Source: Gliomastix tumulicola
Taxonomy: Eukaryota > Ascomycota > Sordariomycetes > Hypocreales > Bionectriaceae
DNA length: 64,000 nucleotides
Assembly (NCBI GenBank): GCA_001599755.1
Contig: BCHX01000003.1
Coordinates: forward strand, 248,001-312,000
Reading direction: 5' to 3'
The translations under genes were made by a program, and so were the position numbers. A model generated the notes under the pieces. The model was not told where the DNA came from and did not search any database. It saw only the letters and a list, made by a program, of their open reading frames with translations. Every line of letters begins with the position of its first letter. Position 1 is the stretch's first letter. Below are positions 10,368 to 22,161 of the stretch, piece after piece.

Positions 10368-12681
10368 GGCGAATTGCGATTGTTGGGACTTGATAGGTGC
10401 GGGATTGGGGCAAATCGTGTTTGCCGAGAACGTGATCGATTGCGTCCGATGTCCCTGGACGAGAAATGGACGCGAGAGGAAGCACCTGGGCCGAAGATCT
10501 CAGATATAAAAATGGGAAGCAAGGGAGGAAAAATTAAGAGTCATGCCCAATCGCTCGACTCACACTTTTTTTTCGCGGGGAAAATCGCACAGAGAGAACC
10601 CCGCTATCGCAGGAGGTACGTACCGCGGGGTCAAAATGCCCTGGCTGAGGATCCACTGGAGAGGCTCAGAGCTTGACAGTTTTACGGCCGCATGCTACCC
10701 CAGAAATAATGCATCGGATGGGTCTATTTCAATGTCAACCAATAGTGATGTTAGCTGCACACTCTATGTCATGCACATGTTGGTCTTGATGGTGACTGTG
10801 ATACAACTGCGATCTCGGATGCATAATTCATAATGTCGATATCGTGTTTTCTCATCTACCTCCATGTTTTGCTTGGGAGGAAGTTCTCTTCTACTGTTAA
10901 ACGCGATGCAGGTGAGGCAGGTGTCTAGGGTAGGTACGAACAGTCGACTCGCCTCACGCTCAGGTCCCGTCAGTTCTCAACGCTTGTGCAGAGACCACTT
11001 CCATTGGCAAATGTACCCTTAAGAACTTCGTCCTCGCCCTCCCGTCTACTAAGCGAGAAGGATTAGCCAGGGTCGTCCCACCAGGCCATAAGTTACCAAC
11101 ACGCATCAAGTTCCATGCTCTCGGTTCACGATCGGGACGGGCTGCCAAGTCTTACCCGGTACTTGAGTTAATGTCCGAGGTTCATCAGCAGAGTCCCTGC
11201 CTGAAGGAGACGGGGGAGGTGACAGATCGATTGATTGGGCCTTCGAATGTCAGCGGCATTATGTTTTCTGAGGCGGTGTTGAGGGAAGGTCCTTGCGAAT
11301 GACACGTCTCAGTCGGTTCAGGGCGTAGTCTGTCGTGTTAGTCTGAAGCCATGATGACTGGTCAAACTCCTTAATGCGCCACGCTGGCGATGCTCTGTCT
11401 GAAACCTAAGCATACATCATCAATAAAACCAAGCCTCACTCCGTCCATCACGATGATGCGTCATGAAGCGAGGCAGAGACACGACGCCTATCCTCAACAA
11501 TCACTAGGCTGCCAGAAGTGATGAAATATTGTCCCGTCGCACAGCGTGACTCAGGACGCAAGAGCGCTTACAAAACATGCAGGGCACCTGTAGTCATATG
11601 CACCATAATCCCTTAGTAATCGGGGGTTTTACTCAGGACCCCTTTCTGAACACAACTGCCCCCAAGGGAGCGGCCGATCGTGGGAGAGTGAGTAAAAAAA
11701 AAAAGGGAAAAGGAAGGAGCATAATTTGTAACAACATGCTTCAGGGTTTTTAAGGGTATTCAGGATCCTTGGGGTTCAATGGAAGGGAGAAGAAGGGGTT
11801 GCTGTGATGATGGCCGAAAAGGTGCCTGTGTGTCGTGCGTTACTCAGAATGGACAGACCCGACTCCTTTTTTCAGCGAGCCACATGAGCCTGGATAGTGG
11901 AGTGATGTCTCACTGTGTCAACGTAAGTGAGTGAACAGGCTCAACTCACTCATCATTTCTCATGGATAGTGGCAAAAGGAAGAAGAAAAAGAAGAAAAAA
12001 AAGTTGAGCTACTGTCAAGATCATCAAGTCCCGGATGACAGAGCCTGAAGATTGCATCACCTTCCCTGTGCCGGACTAGAACTAGGGGCTGTGAGATCAT
12101 CACGAGCGGGATCACTCACAGCGAGGCCCAGTCCAGTGAAGCTAACCGGAACCCCTGCACTTCCACCCCCGGGAAGCGATGCTAGCGGATCGCAGGGAGC
12201 TGACGGGAGCTGAATCATCACCGGAGTTCGAGGCCCAGCCCGCCCATTCCTGTCTCGGACTCACGGGCAGCTTCCAGATGTGGGAGGGGCCAAGTCTCCG
12301 TGGAGGTGCAAGATTCCATATCCAGGCTTCGGTCTCTTGGGCTGCCTGCGACCTTGGGCGCCTAGTGTCGGACAGACCCGCTGACGACCCTGGCCTGGCT
12401 GCCCTGGGCTGCCGTACTCCGTATGTCACGGTCCTTGCATGCTGCCGTAAATCAGGCCAGTCGTAAAAAGATGGAGGGGGGACTCAACCTTCGACCCTCT
12501 CCGCGGAGCTCTGTCTTTCTCCCCTTCACATCATGCAACCTTCGTGAACGGGCTCAGTCTGCGAGTTCACCATTCTGCTGCAGACAGCGGGCGCGCCGAG
12601 ATAGCACCATCACGAACCAACAGCAACATCAGGAGAAAAGAGTATATCACACACAACACACCGGATCACACCTCCTTCACC
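10368..12681. other. Long gene-free divergent intergenic region
   Basis: About 2.3 kb lies between the starts of the lysyl-tRNA synthetase and histidine kinase genes. Open frames are short and carry no recognised motif. Local features are a pur/pyr-skewed stretch with an A-run near 11695-11704 and an AAGAAGAAA-type purine stretch near 11980-12003. The 140 nt before 12682 are a typical A/C-rich leader. This much space upstream of a sensor kinase fits a large regulatory region and a long 5' UTR, but I cannot point to specific binding sites. Confidence 0.5.
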
Positions 12682-15600
12682 ATGTCGAGCTCGTTCGAGC
12701 CGCAGCGGGAGCGGGAGGTGCAGAGATACCTGCAGAGCTGGAAGGTCGCCCAGGGTTCTGCGCTCAACGTCGCGCTGAATGTCGACAGCATCGCCATCGC
12801 GGATCTGCGTGGGAATGGCTACACACCACATGCTTCGGCCGACAAGGCCCTAACGGCCTTTGCCCAGCTGGCAGTCCTGCGCCTCAACGTCCGCCGCTGC
12901 ATGATCTCGCTCATCGGGGCGACAAACCAGATTATCCTGACCGAGGCGACGAGCCACTTTGGTCTGGGACACGCGGGAGCAACGCTGCCGAGTGCGAGGG
13001 AGTACATGGCCAGCCCAGACGTTGACGGGAACGCGATACAGAACGATCTATGGCGTACGTATATGGGTGTTTGGCGGGGAAGATGTTTGCCTGCTGAACG
13101 AGTATCCTTGCTAACAAACCCGTCTACTATAGTTGGAGCCGCCATCGTGGCACGTAGGGACGTGCTATGCGAACACTCCCTCAACCGATCCTATACAGCA
13201 CGCGACCCCGATGGCCGTAACTACACGACAAGCGGCCATGTTGTTCCCGACCTCCGCCTCGACCCGCGCTTCGAGAACCGCCCTTACGTCGTCGCCTCGC
13301 CTGGTCTACGCTTCTACGCCGGCGTGCCCATCATCTCGCGCAACGGCCACAAGATCGGCGTCTACGCCGTCGCACACGAGGAGCCTCGGGCCGGGCTCAG
13401 CATCGACGAGCTGCGCTTCATGCAGGACACGGCGCAGGTCGTCATGGAGCACCTCGAGTGGGCGCGCGACCGCGTCGACCGCTTCAAGGGCGAGCGCATC
13501 GTCCGCGGGCTCGCGACCTTTATCGAGGGGAGCACGTCGGCGACGCAGGAGGACTCCGGGCCGCCGAAGCCCGGTCAGGGGGAGCCGAGACGACACTCCG
13601 AGTGTAGGCCGCCGGAGCTGTCGTTGGCCGGTCCGAGATGTCCGTTGACGCGGGCCAACTCGGATACGTATACGTCGAATGCGTTCGAGCCGACGAAGCG
13701 GTATGTGCCCTCGCCGTCGCGGCTTAACAAGCCCAGCGCGAGCTCGTGGCACACGCTGCACTCGGCACAGCCTTTCAAGCCAGTTCAGGCGCACCAGCCC
13801 AAGGCCGACAACTTATCAAGGATGTACCACCGGGCAGCGAGCATCCTTCGACGATCAGCGCTCGCAGACGGTGTGGTTCTGCTCGGCACGGCGACTAGCA
13901 ACATCAAGCAGATGAGCAAGATTGTCAACCCGGGCGCCATCCCATCATCGGACGACGAGGACGTGTCATTACCAGGAACTTCCGGATCAGAGGGCGTTGG
14001 CCTAGACAGCTCAGACTCTGACGCTTCGCCCTCTTCGAGACCGTGCAAGATTCTCGCATACGCTTTAGCCGACGAACGAGCCCGCGCCGACATCGAGAAC
14101 GGCTCAGCGCTCTCCCTCGGCACCCTCGAAAAGTACTTCGCGCTCTTCCCCAGCGGCAAGACCTTCTCCTTTACCCAGGAAGGTGCCGGTGTCTCCTCCG
14201 AAGACGACAGCGCAAGCGAGTGGGAGCCGCTCAAGGTCAACGGTCCCAACGGCAAGCCGAGACGACGCAGGAGAGCCAGGATGGACCACAAGGAACTCCT
14301 GAGAAAGATCCCCGGCGCTAAGACGATCGTATTCCTGCCGCTGTACGACTACGCGGAGGACCGACTCGCGGGCGGATGCTTCCTCTGGACCTCGTCGACG
14401 GGCCGTATGATGAACCTCGACGAGGACCTGTCGTACCTGCGCGCGTTTGGCAACAGCATCATGAGCCAGGTCGGACGCATCAACACGCAGAAGAACGAGG
14501 CGGCCAAGACGACCTTCATCGCGAGCATGAGCCACGAGCTGCGCAGCCCCCTGCACGGTATTCTCGGTGCGATCGAGTTCCTCAAGGAGACGGATACGAC
14601 ATCTTACCAGGCGGATCTCGTGAACGCCATCTTTACGTGCGGAAAGACGCTTCTCGATACGCTGAACCACGTGCTCGACTACAGCAAGATCAACAGGCTC
14701 GGAAAGGCGCAGATGAGGAAGGGCGCGAGGCAGAGCAAGCTGATCAACTCGTCCTCGGAGTCCATGGAGAGCCTGAGTATGACGGGCATCGTGGACCTCG
14801 CTCTCCTGGTTGAGGAGGTGGTTGACTCGACTGCGGCGGGACACACATTCCAGAAACTCCCTAACATGCACATCACTGAGGAAGACAGCACCGAGCCTCT
14901 ACACTCGCCGGATCCCGACATCACATCGTTCCAATTTGGCCCTATTTCGGTTCTCCTCGACATCTGCCCGCGATCCTCGTGGATGGTGCGGACGCAGCCG
15001 GGAGCCCTGCGGCGAATCATCATGAATCTGTTTGGAAACGCGCTCAAGTACACGACGTCGGGATACGTGCTGGTTTCAGTGAAGGGACAAGTAAATGAGG
15101 ACGAGACGAAGGTCGACACGGTGATCAAGGTGATCGACACAGGCAAGGGCATGTCGGAGGACTTCCAGCGCAACCGCCTCTTCGTGCCCTTCAGCCAGGA
15201 GGACACGTTCCAGCCAGGTACAGGTCTCGGTCTCAGCATCGTCAAGCAGATTGTCGACTCCCTCGGCGGTTCGCTCGAGGTCCGATCGCAGCAGAACAGA
15301 GGCACCGAAGTCGACGTCCGACTCACGCTCTCCCTCGGCCCGCGAGACACGACTGGAAGCTCCGACGAGTCGATGCAGGCCGTCGTCCGACAGACACGCG
15401 GCCTGAACCTACGGGTCCTGCGCGACGCGCCCGATTACATGAACTCGGAGCCGCGCGCCCGGAAGCTCAACGAGACGCTCGTCGACACCTGCTCAAGCTG
15501 GTTCGGCCTCAAGGTGGCCAAGGATGGAGAGACCCGAGACGTGGAGCCGGACTTCTACCTGTACAGCGATGCGCCTTCGTCGCTGGTGCTCGTGGATCAC

Positions 15601-16621
15601 TTCAAGAGCCGCAAGCCCGGCGTCAAGAAGGCGCCCATCATCATCGTGTGCCCGAATGCGGAGGAGGCGAAGCGAGTTTCCCGGATGCAGAAGGATGCCA
15701 TGGCCAACTACTCGGAGGTGGTCGAAGTCATCCCCCAGCCGTAAGTGACCCCTTTCCACCTTATTTATCACGAACTACAACGCTAACTTCTCCAGATGCG
15801 GTCCGAGAAAGCTGGCAAGAGCGTTTGCCGCCTGCCTCAGACAATCTAAGGAACTCGCCGAACGAGAACGCCTAATCGAAATCCGCAACGCCCGCAACGG
15901 CATCCTCCTCTCCCGCCTCCTCTCCGAAGAGCGCCACCCGACACTCAAGGAATCCGCGATGCCGATGGACATCCCCAAGTCCTCCGAGCGGCCCAAGCCC
16001 CCCGAGCGCATGATGCAGGGCATGCCGACGCGCAGCAGCGACCTCAGCCTCAGCCGCTGCAGCAGCGAGCCCAAGTCCCCCAAGACCAAGGACGACTCGA
16101 TGCCGCCGTCGCCGAAGTCCCTCCCGCGCAGACCCGAGACGCCGGTGCCCTCACCCTCGCCCTCGCCTTCTGGCAAGAAGATCCACGTGCTGCTCGTCGA
16201 CGACAACAAGATCAACCTCCGTCTGCTGGTCACCTTCATGCAGAAGTGCGGCTTCTCCTACGAGCAGGCCGAGAACGGGCAGGAAGCCGTCGACAAGTTC
16301 AAGGCCGCCTGTCTGCCGCCGACGCCCCCTTCGCCCAGGGATGATACGCCACCGCCGACGCCCGAGGAGGTGACTAAGTGCCGCTTCGACTTCGTGCTCA
16401 TGGACATCAGCATGCCGGTGATGAACGGGCTGGAGGCGACCAAGCACATCCGCGACTACGAGCGCGAGAACGGCCTCTGCATGACGCACATCATCGCCCT
16501 GACGGGACTGGCGAGTGCCGATGCGAGGAGAGATGCCAAGTCAGCGGGCGTGGACTTGTTCCTGCCGAAGCCGGTCAAGTTTTCGGAGCTGAAGAAGCTC
16601 CTGACGACCGGGTCTGACTGA
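12682..16621 (+). CDS. Fungal hybrid sensor histidine kinase with GAF domain
   Basis: Exons 12682-13054, 13133-15740 and 15796-16621 encode 1268 aa. It is a cytosolic two-component sensor expected to phosphorylate itself and pass phosphate via its receiver to an Ypd1-type HPt protein. A GAF domain covers about residues 50-270 (GLRFYAGVPIISRNGHKIGVY), followed by a Ser/Pro-rich linker and a weaker GAF-like region before the kinase. The H-box is SMSHELRSPLHGILG with predicted phospho-His592. ATPase motifs are the N-box NLFGNALKYT (about 755), G1 VIDTGKGMS (about 791), F-box LFVPFSQED and G2 GTGLGLSIVKQ. The C-terminal receiver runs from IHVLLVDDNKINLR (about 1122) through phospho-Asp1197 in VLMDISMPVMNG to LPKPVKF. 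All catalytic residues are present. A Pro/Ser-rich linker precedes the receiver. There are no membrane helices or PAS repeats. I do not assign a fungal HHK class. The upstream in-frame codons before 12682 lack a better start. Confidence 0.95.
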
Positions 16622-17856
16622 GTAGGCATGATTTCTCTGCTTTTGTTTTTTCTCCTTCCCTGTCTTTGTTTCAGTTTTTTTCTTACTATTTTCTTTTCTT
16701 TTCCCCTTTTGTCTCTCGTACTCTCTCTTCTTTCCTTACTCCTCCCGGGAGAGGATGGTTTGTTTCTGCTCGGAGTTCTATGGTCTGAAATGCCACGGAC
16801 GGCAGGGCAACGATACGATTCGCTCACGGAGGGATTTTCGGGAAAAATCAGCCACGATCATGAAAGGTGGCTTGTAATTATCTAGGACATGATGCAATTT
16901 GCTTTTTTTTTCGTCGGGACACGGACGACGTAGGGAACACACACTCCTGAATCTGGGCTTGATTTCTTTGTTTTCAGCTTGATACCTTCGCAGATTGACG
17001 GTCGAGGTTGCCGGTTTCGAGGCTTAGGAGGCTACAGGGGCAAAATGAGAATGCTTGCATGACTACCGGTCCTTCCAAAACCGTGACTCTGTGGCGTGAC
17101 TGGCAAAGATACCGATGGTGATGAATATCTGTCCTTTTGGGATTCAAGTATTTGGAATACCAAATGATCGAATTGAGAATCGGGGCGACGGCATGTTTAT
17201 TAATTGCAGTCTCGGCCCTCACCACAGAGTTCACGGCTACCTGTTTAGAGCAAACCTCACCTCCTCGCTTATACATCACCAAAATCATCACCCTCGCCCA
17301 CGCAAGAACCCTTCCAAAACCGCAAACGTGTCCTCAATTCCCTCTTACATATCAATTCCTCTTTCTAACAATAGATACAAGTCGCATCATGCCGCGAGCG
17401 CGACAATCTCGGCCCCATCGACTCAGGTCACGGGCGCCGGGAGTTTATCAAATCACCCCGAGCCCTAGATAAAGACGCCCGAATGCCCAGGAAATCTCGA
17501 GTCACGACTTGGTATCGGATAAAAATGCTATTTCCATTAGCTCGCCTGACGCCATTGCCAATTACCAAGCATCTGGTTGCATATCGCCTCGCTCGGACGC
17601 TCCCGTCATGCTGCCCGAGCAGGCATCTCGTGTCGTGCGAATACAATCTAGACTCCTGGAACGGGCGGTGGAGAGTCTTCGAGGGGATTCCTTGGAGTAT
17701 TAATCCACCTTGCGAGTTGGGATCATGTCCCGGGGGAAGAGTATATAAGAGGGTGGTCCTGGACCCTTTGACAGATCTAGGGATCAACAGATCAAGCAAC
17801 ATCACAGCACCGCAGGCATCACATATCACATCACACGACGCATTATACACTTCACC
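16622..17856. other. Intergenic region between histidine kinase and SDR genes
   Basis: The first part (16625-16740) is a T-rich 3' region expected to hold the kinase poly(A) site. No recognisable gene follows. The end carries the TATA-type promoter of the dehydrogenase and a short A/C-rich leader. Confidence 0.5.
17741..17749 (+). promoter_or_regulatory. TATA box of the SDR gene
   Basis: The sequence gtatataag lies 116 bp upstream of the ATG at 17857, leaving a plausible leader of about 80 nt rich in atcac repeats. It is the clearest TATA element in the window and suggests a regulated rather than constitutive promoter (inference). Confidence 0.55.
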
Positions 17857-18621
17857 ATGTCTCAACGAAAGACCTACCTCGTCACCGGCGCCAGCCGCGG
17901 CATCGGCCTCGGCCTTGCAGGCTCCATCCTCCAGAAGCCCGGCGCAACTCTGATCGCGGCCGTCCGTGACGTCTCCAAGGCGACTCCCGCCCTCGAGGCC
18001 CTCCCCAAGGCCGCCGACGCGCGCCTCATCGTCGTCAAGATCGACTCCCAGAACGACGCCGACCCCCCAGCGGCCGTGAAGCAGCTCCAGGAGCAGCACG
18101 GCCTCACGTCCATCGACGTCGTCATCGCCAACGCAGGCATCGCCCACTCCGGCACGCCCGTGTCCACCGTGCCTCCCTCGCTCCTCCGCGAGCATCTCGA
18201 GGTCAACACGGTTGCGCCCATCGTCCTCCTCCAAGCCGTCCTCCCGCTCCTCAAGGCGAGCCCCGATCCGCTGTTCCTCGCGCTCTCGACCCTGGTCGGC
18301 AGCATCGGCGCCCAGGACAACGTCAGCAAGCTCTTCCCGGCCGTCTTCGCGGCGTACGGACCCAGCAAGGCAGCCCTCAACTACCTCGTCGCGCGGCTGC
18401 ACTTTGAGGAGACGTGGCTGACGACGTTCGCCGTGCATCCGGGACTGGTGCTGACGGACATGGGCTCGGGTCTGGCGTCCATTTCCGGGGGTAAGGATGC
18501 GACGGGGGCGATTGATGTGCCGACGAGTGTTGCTGGGCTGCTGAAGCTGACGGCTGAGGCGACGAGGGAGGAGTATGGAGGGCAGTTCCGGGGCTGGAAC
18601 GGCAACAAGCTGCCCTGGTAA
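17857..18621 (+). CDS. Short-chain dehydrogenase/reductase (C-factor/norsolorinic-ketoreductase-like)
   Basis: An intronless 254-codon gene for a classical NAD(P)-dependent oxidoreductase. The cofactor motif TGASRGIGLGL lies at about residues 10-20. The Asn-Ala-Gly motif (VVIANAGIAHSG) is at about 90-100, and the catalytic Tyr167-Gly-Pro-Ser-Lys171 follows an upstream Ser in the LSTLVGSIG segment. After the active site comes VHPGLVLTDMG, typical of the fungal subgroup often annotated as norsolorinic acid ketoreductase. Length fits classical SDRs (about 250 aa). It has no signal peptide. No polyketide synthase or other biosynthetic partner is adjacent, so a secondary-metabolite role is not supported and the substrate is unknown. 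A TATA box lies 116 bp upstream. Confidence 0.9.
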   Translation: MSQRKTYLVTGASRGIGLGLAGSILQKPGATLIAAVRDVSKATPALEALPKAADARLIVVKIDSQNDADPPAAVKQLQEQHGLTSIDVVIANAGIAHSGTPVSTVPPSLLREHLEVNTVAPIVLLQAVLPLLKASPDPLFLALSTLVGSIGAQDNVSKLFPAVFAAYGPSKAALNYLVARLHFEETWLTTFAVHPGLVLTDMGSGLASISGGKDATGAIDVPTSVAGLLKLTAEATREEYGGQFRGWNGNKLPW

Positions 18622-19630
18622 GTGTCTTCTCTGCTCTGGATGAGAGAGAGGCCAGCTGCCAGCCCAGCTGCAAGTCCACGTGGAGGAGGCAGGGGGGCTT
18701 GGGGCACTTGGCAGACGTCGGTATGTAGACCGGTAGCGATAGGATTTAAATATAGAAGCACGTCCAAGAACCAAGCTCGTCGTCAAGTCACGGGGGGGCC
18801 AACCCACTTCCCACTGCTGGTGACAAGTCCCAAGATAATGAGTGATGGAGGAGATGGAGTCGGTTTAAGCTAGCCAAGAGGCCGCGAAGTGCTGCGCCTC
18901 GCTGCATGACAAACTGGCAATCCCCCTCCTCAGTCCATTTCTTCCAAGGATAGCCCTCCCACATTCCCGGACCCGGGCCACACGCTCCCCAATCACGACT
19001 CGCTGCCCGACGACGCCGGCCCTCTTGGCGATTCGTGACGAAGCGGGCCTTTTTCACCTCTCACACACACATATCAAGGAGCGACTCCATCCATCATGGC
19101 GCAGCGAATCTTTACTCGATAGGATCATTTATCTCGGGTGCTTGCGTACGCATCCCGTGGGGACGACGACGTGGTGGCTCGGCTCTTGGAGGGAGAGTCT
19201 GAAGCTCCGAAGGTGTGACGTCCTCACACCACTGAGTCTCCCCCCCCCCCCCCCTAACCCAACGGAGGATTTGCCGAACGATGACCAGGGGAGGTTGGCA
19301 ATGGATCGGAAGTCTAATTACTCTATTCCATTTAGACTAGTCGATAGTGCTGCACGTTAGACGGGCTCGAGGGGCTGCTCGGAGAGGATCAGGTTTGATA
19401 CTTGATGAGCCCGAAGCCCCCCGATGATCGACATGCCGGATGGGCGTTCCTTGGTTTACTTTTCTTTGGCCTGACCGTTTCGTTCTCTTCACTCTCTCCT
19501 CGGTCTGGGTGTAAGCTGAGAAGCAAGTGTCCTCCATGTTGCCTTAATCCCCAGCATGGCCCTGAGAAACACACTCGCTTGAACATCCCCCAAACAACAC
19601 AGGCCTTTGAACAGAATTAAAGCTTTCATC
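18622..19630. other. Intergenic region with a C15 tract
   Basis: About 1 kb without a recognisable gene lies between the SDR stop and the lectin-like gene. It contains an uninterrupted run of 15 C residues at 19240-19254 followed by taaccc. The run is a single tract rather than a telomere-type repeat. The last 100 nt form an A/C-rich leader before the ATG at 19631. Confidence 0.5.
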
Positions 19631-21632
19631 ATGATCCCCAGAAAGCCCGTCCACTCAACAGGCGACGAGGCCGTCAGTGCCGTCAGCCCAACAACAGGCA
19701 CATGGTCCTCGACCGTCTCCCACCCTCACTCCCCCGAGGACATCCGCGCCCCGTCCTCGCCCTCAGCGCCCTCGGCGCCCTCGGCGCCCTCCCGCAGCGA
19801 TGCCGCCTCGCCGGACCAGCCGTTCTACGACGCGCCCGAGGTCGTCCCCGGCACGGGGCCCAAGATCATCTCCAGCAGCCCCGACTACGACGGGGAGAAG
19901 CTGACGCTGGGCGTGAACACCGACCCTGCGCAGGCGCCGCAGACGCTGTTCAACACGGATCCGGCGAGTCAGCCGCAGACATTGGAGCCGTCGCCGCCGT
20001 ATAGTAGCATTGACTCTGATCCCAACAGCGGGCCGCAGGCTGTGCATCCGACGGTTTTTGCGGGTGGTGAGGGGGTGAAGAAGGAGGTAGCTCTGGAAGA
20101 CAAGAAGAGGCCGTGGTGGTCGAGAAGGGTGATGCTGGTGCTGATAGCCGTTCTTCTCTTCATCATTGTCGGTCTCGCAGTCGGTCTCGGCGTCGGACTG
20201 ACTGTTGGGAGGAACGACGGCAACGGAGGTGACAATGGAGGCAACAATGGCGGAGGAGACTCAGGAGGCGGCAGCGGTGACGATAACCAAGGATCACCAG
20301 AGTAAGACTGACCTCCCTCAACACACCTTTACCAGCAAGAATGTTCCCAGCTAACATCCTCACAGCAATAACGGCACCACCATCTCCTGCTCAGGTGGCC
20401 TCTGCCCGTCCATCTTAACTGCAGCTGTCCACGACGGCCAGCTCAACATCTTCGCCCGTACATCTTCCCATCGCCTCGCCGTCCGCACGCACGACGGCGA
20501 CCGCTGGTCCTCGGGCTGGACAGATCTCGGCGTTGTCCCCGGCGACGGCACCTCCATCGTCTCGCAGCCTGTGGCCATCGCCTGGGAGGTCGATGATGAC
20601 GATTCGCGCCGACTGGACGTCTTCGTCGTGTCCTCCAACGAGAACCGCGTCTTCGGCAAGCACAAGATCGAGGACGACGGGCAGTGGTCCGACTGGGTCG
20701 ATCTCGGCCCCGGAGCTGGCAGCGCGGTGCAGGCGTGCCGGGGCGGCGATGACAGGATCTATCTGTGGACTACAGACGATGCTTCTCACAACATCACGCA
20801 GAATTTCTGGGTGCCGGGTTCAGATAACGGAGGCCAGAATGGTGATGATGACGACGACGATGACGACGACGACGATGACGACGATGACGATGAAGACAAC
20901 GCCTCAGGCACCGAAGGCCACTGGACAACCAACGGCACCCGCTGGGACACCGCCAGCAACCCGCCTCAAGGTCCCGTTGCCTCAGCCCCGGGCATCGCCT
21001 GCCGCTCCTCGTCCATCCTCCACGATCTAGTCTGGTACGACCGGGACGCGAACCGCGTCTGGCACCAGGCCTACAACGACAGCGCCTCGTCCTGGGGCGC
21101 CCGACGCTCCTTCGACGGTGACTGGGTCGGCAGCCCGTCCATCTTCTCCTACGCGTCGCTTTCCTCCTCGTCCTCAGATTCGTCCCCGCAGACCCAGCGC
21201 TTCGACTTCTTCGGCATCCAGTCCGACGATGAGGTGTACTCCTTCTCGTGGTCGTCCACAGATGGGTACTCGGACGTGCGCTCGCTCGGCGGAAGCATCG
21301 TCAGTTCGCCCTCGTCTGTCATCTACCCGTCCTCCACGTCCTCGACGCGGGATGTCTTTGCGCTAGGGACAGACGGACAGCTGCAGCACCAGCACTACGA
21401 CGGCACTGCCTGGGCCCGTGAGTGGGAGAACCTCAACATCACGGCGAGGAGTGCACCCTCAGCCATGGTCTTCGACGACGCCGCGTGGCTGTTCTGGCTT
21501 GGTGAGGAAGGGAGCTTGATGTCGGGGCGGATGGCTGCCTCGAGGAATCCTGGCGCCGAATGGGCAGACCAGATTGAGGTGGAAGACCTAGGTGGTGATT
21601 TGACGCTAGAGTATTTGATCGCTGACGAGTGA
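19631..21632 (+). CDS. Type II membrane protein with extracellular fucose-lectin/PLL-like beta-propeller
   Basis: Exons 19631-20301 and 20366-21632 (64-nt intron, branch gctaac) encode 645 aa. The first 160 residues are cytosolic-type, Ser/Pro-rich and disordered, ending in a basic stop (KKRPWWSRR). One membrane helix follows (MLVLIAVLLFIIVGLAVGLG, about 167-186). Outside lies a Gly/Asn/Ser spacer, then about 400 residues with at least five repeated units of the pattern (hydrophobic)DVF...(W/F)...W. Examples are LNIFARTSSHRLAVR, LDVFVVSSNENRVFG, HDLVWYDRDANRVWH, FDFFGIQSDDEVYSF and RDVFALGTDGQLQHQ. This matches the beta-propeller repeats of fungal fucose-specific lectins or PLL-like lectins. 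A 16-Asp run splits the second and third units. A cell-surface glycan-binding role is inferred from fold and topology. Confidence 0.8.
20844..20891 (+). repeat. GAY trinucleotide run coding for 16 aspartates
   Basis: Sixteen consecutive GAT/GAC codons lie in the lectin-like gene, followed by GAA GAC. The codons alternate irregularly between GAT and GAC, so it is an impure microsatellite prone to in-frame length change. Acidic runs of this kind may bind calcium or act as a flexible spacer between propeller blades (inference). Confidence 0.9.
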
Positions 21633-22161
21633 TGCTTTTCTTCTTCCTTTTTTCCCTGACCGGCTGTCATTGAGAGTGGCCAGCTGGATTATGAGTTTCA
21701 TGATTTTCATTATACCACTGTATGTTAGTTCTGCAAAGAAAAACACGATTTCTTCAATCCATAGAAACAGCCACAAATCACGTGCCACCACAGCATCTTC
21801 GATCAACAACACCAATTTTAGCAACGATAAGTCCATTTCGATGCTAAACAAAAAGAAAAAAGCTGCTAAGCATACAATCATCCCTCCTGCCTATGCCTCC
21901 CACTTCATATATCGTTCTATCCTCCCCAGCCTCGGGCGCCGCTGCCTCTTCTAAGCATAGCCAGCCACCTAGTATATACGACAGAGAGGACAATCAACCT
22001 CAGGCGGTCCGTTTGTTTATAATGCGCAGAAAAGGAGATATGATGTCGAGGTTCGGTTCGAGGGGAGGGGGGGAGGACACCCTCGTGGTTGTTGGTTGAT
22101 TTGTAGGATTTAATATGCCATTCGTGGCGTGGTATCGAAGACGGCCGTGGACGGGGGACAT
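21633..22161. other. Convergent 3' intergenic region
   Basis: A 529-bp gap lies between the lectin-like gene and the isocitrate dehydrogenase gene, which point towards each other. It is AT-rich with short poly-A and poly-T runs (21730-21870) that fit 3' UTR and poly(A) signals. No gene is seen. Confidence 0.5.

Noticed and set aside
9657..10676. 339-codon plus-strand frame opposite lysyl-tRNA synthetase
   Set aside because: It is antisense to confirmed exons and crosses introns of that gene without its own splice signals or domain.
17428..18807. 459-codon open frame on the minus strand, longer than the SDR gene it overlaps
   Set aside because: It is antisense to a gene with complete SDR motifs and a TATA promoter. 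Its translation is rich in Arg/Gly/Asp with no domain, as expected for the complement of GC-rich coding DNA.
19240..19260. C15 run followed by taaccc as a possible internal telomere repeat
   Set aside because: Only one telomere-like unit is present; it is a simple homopolymer tract.
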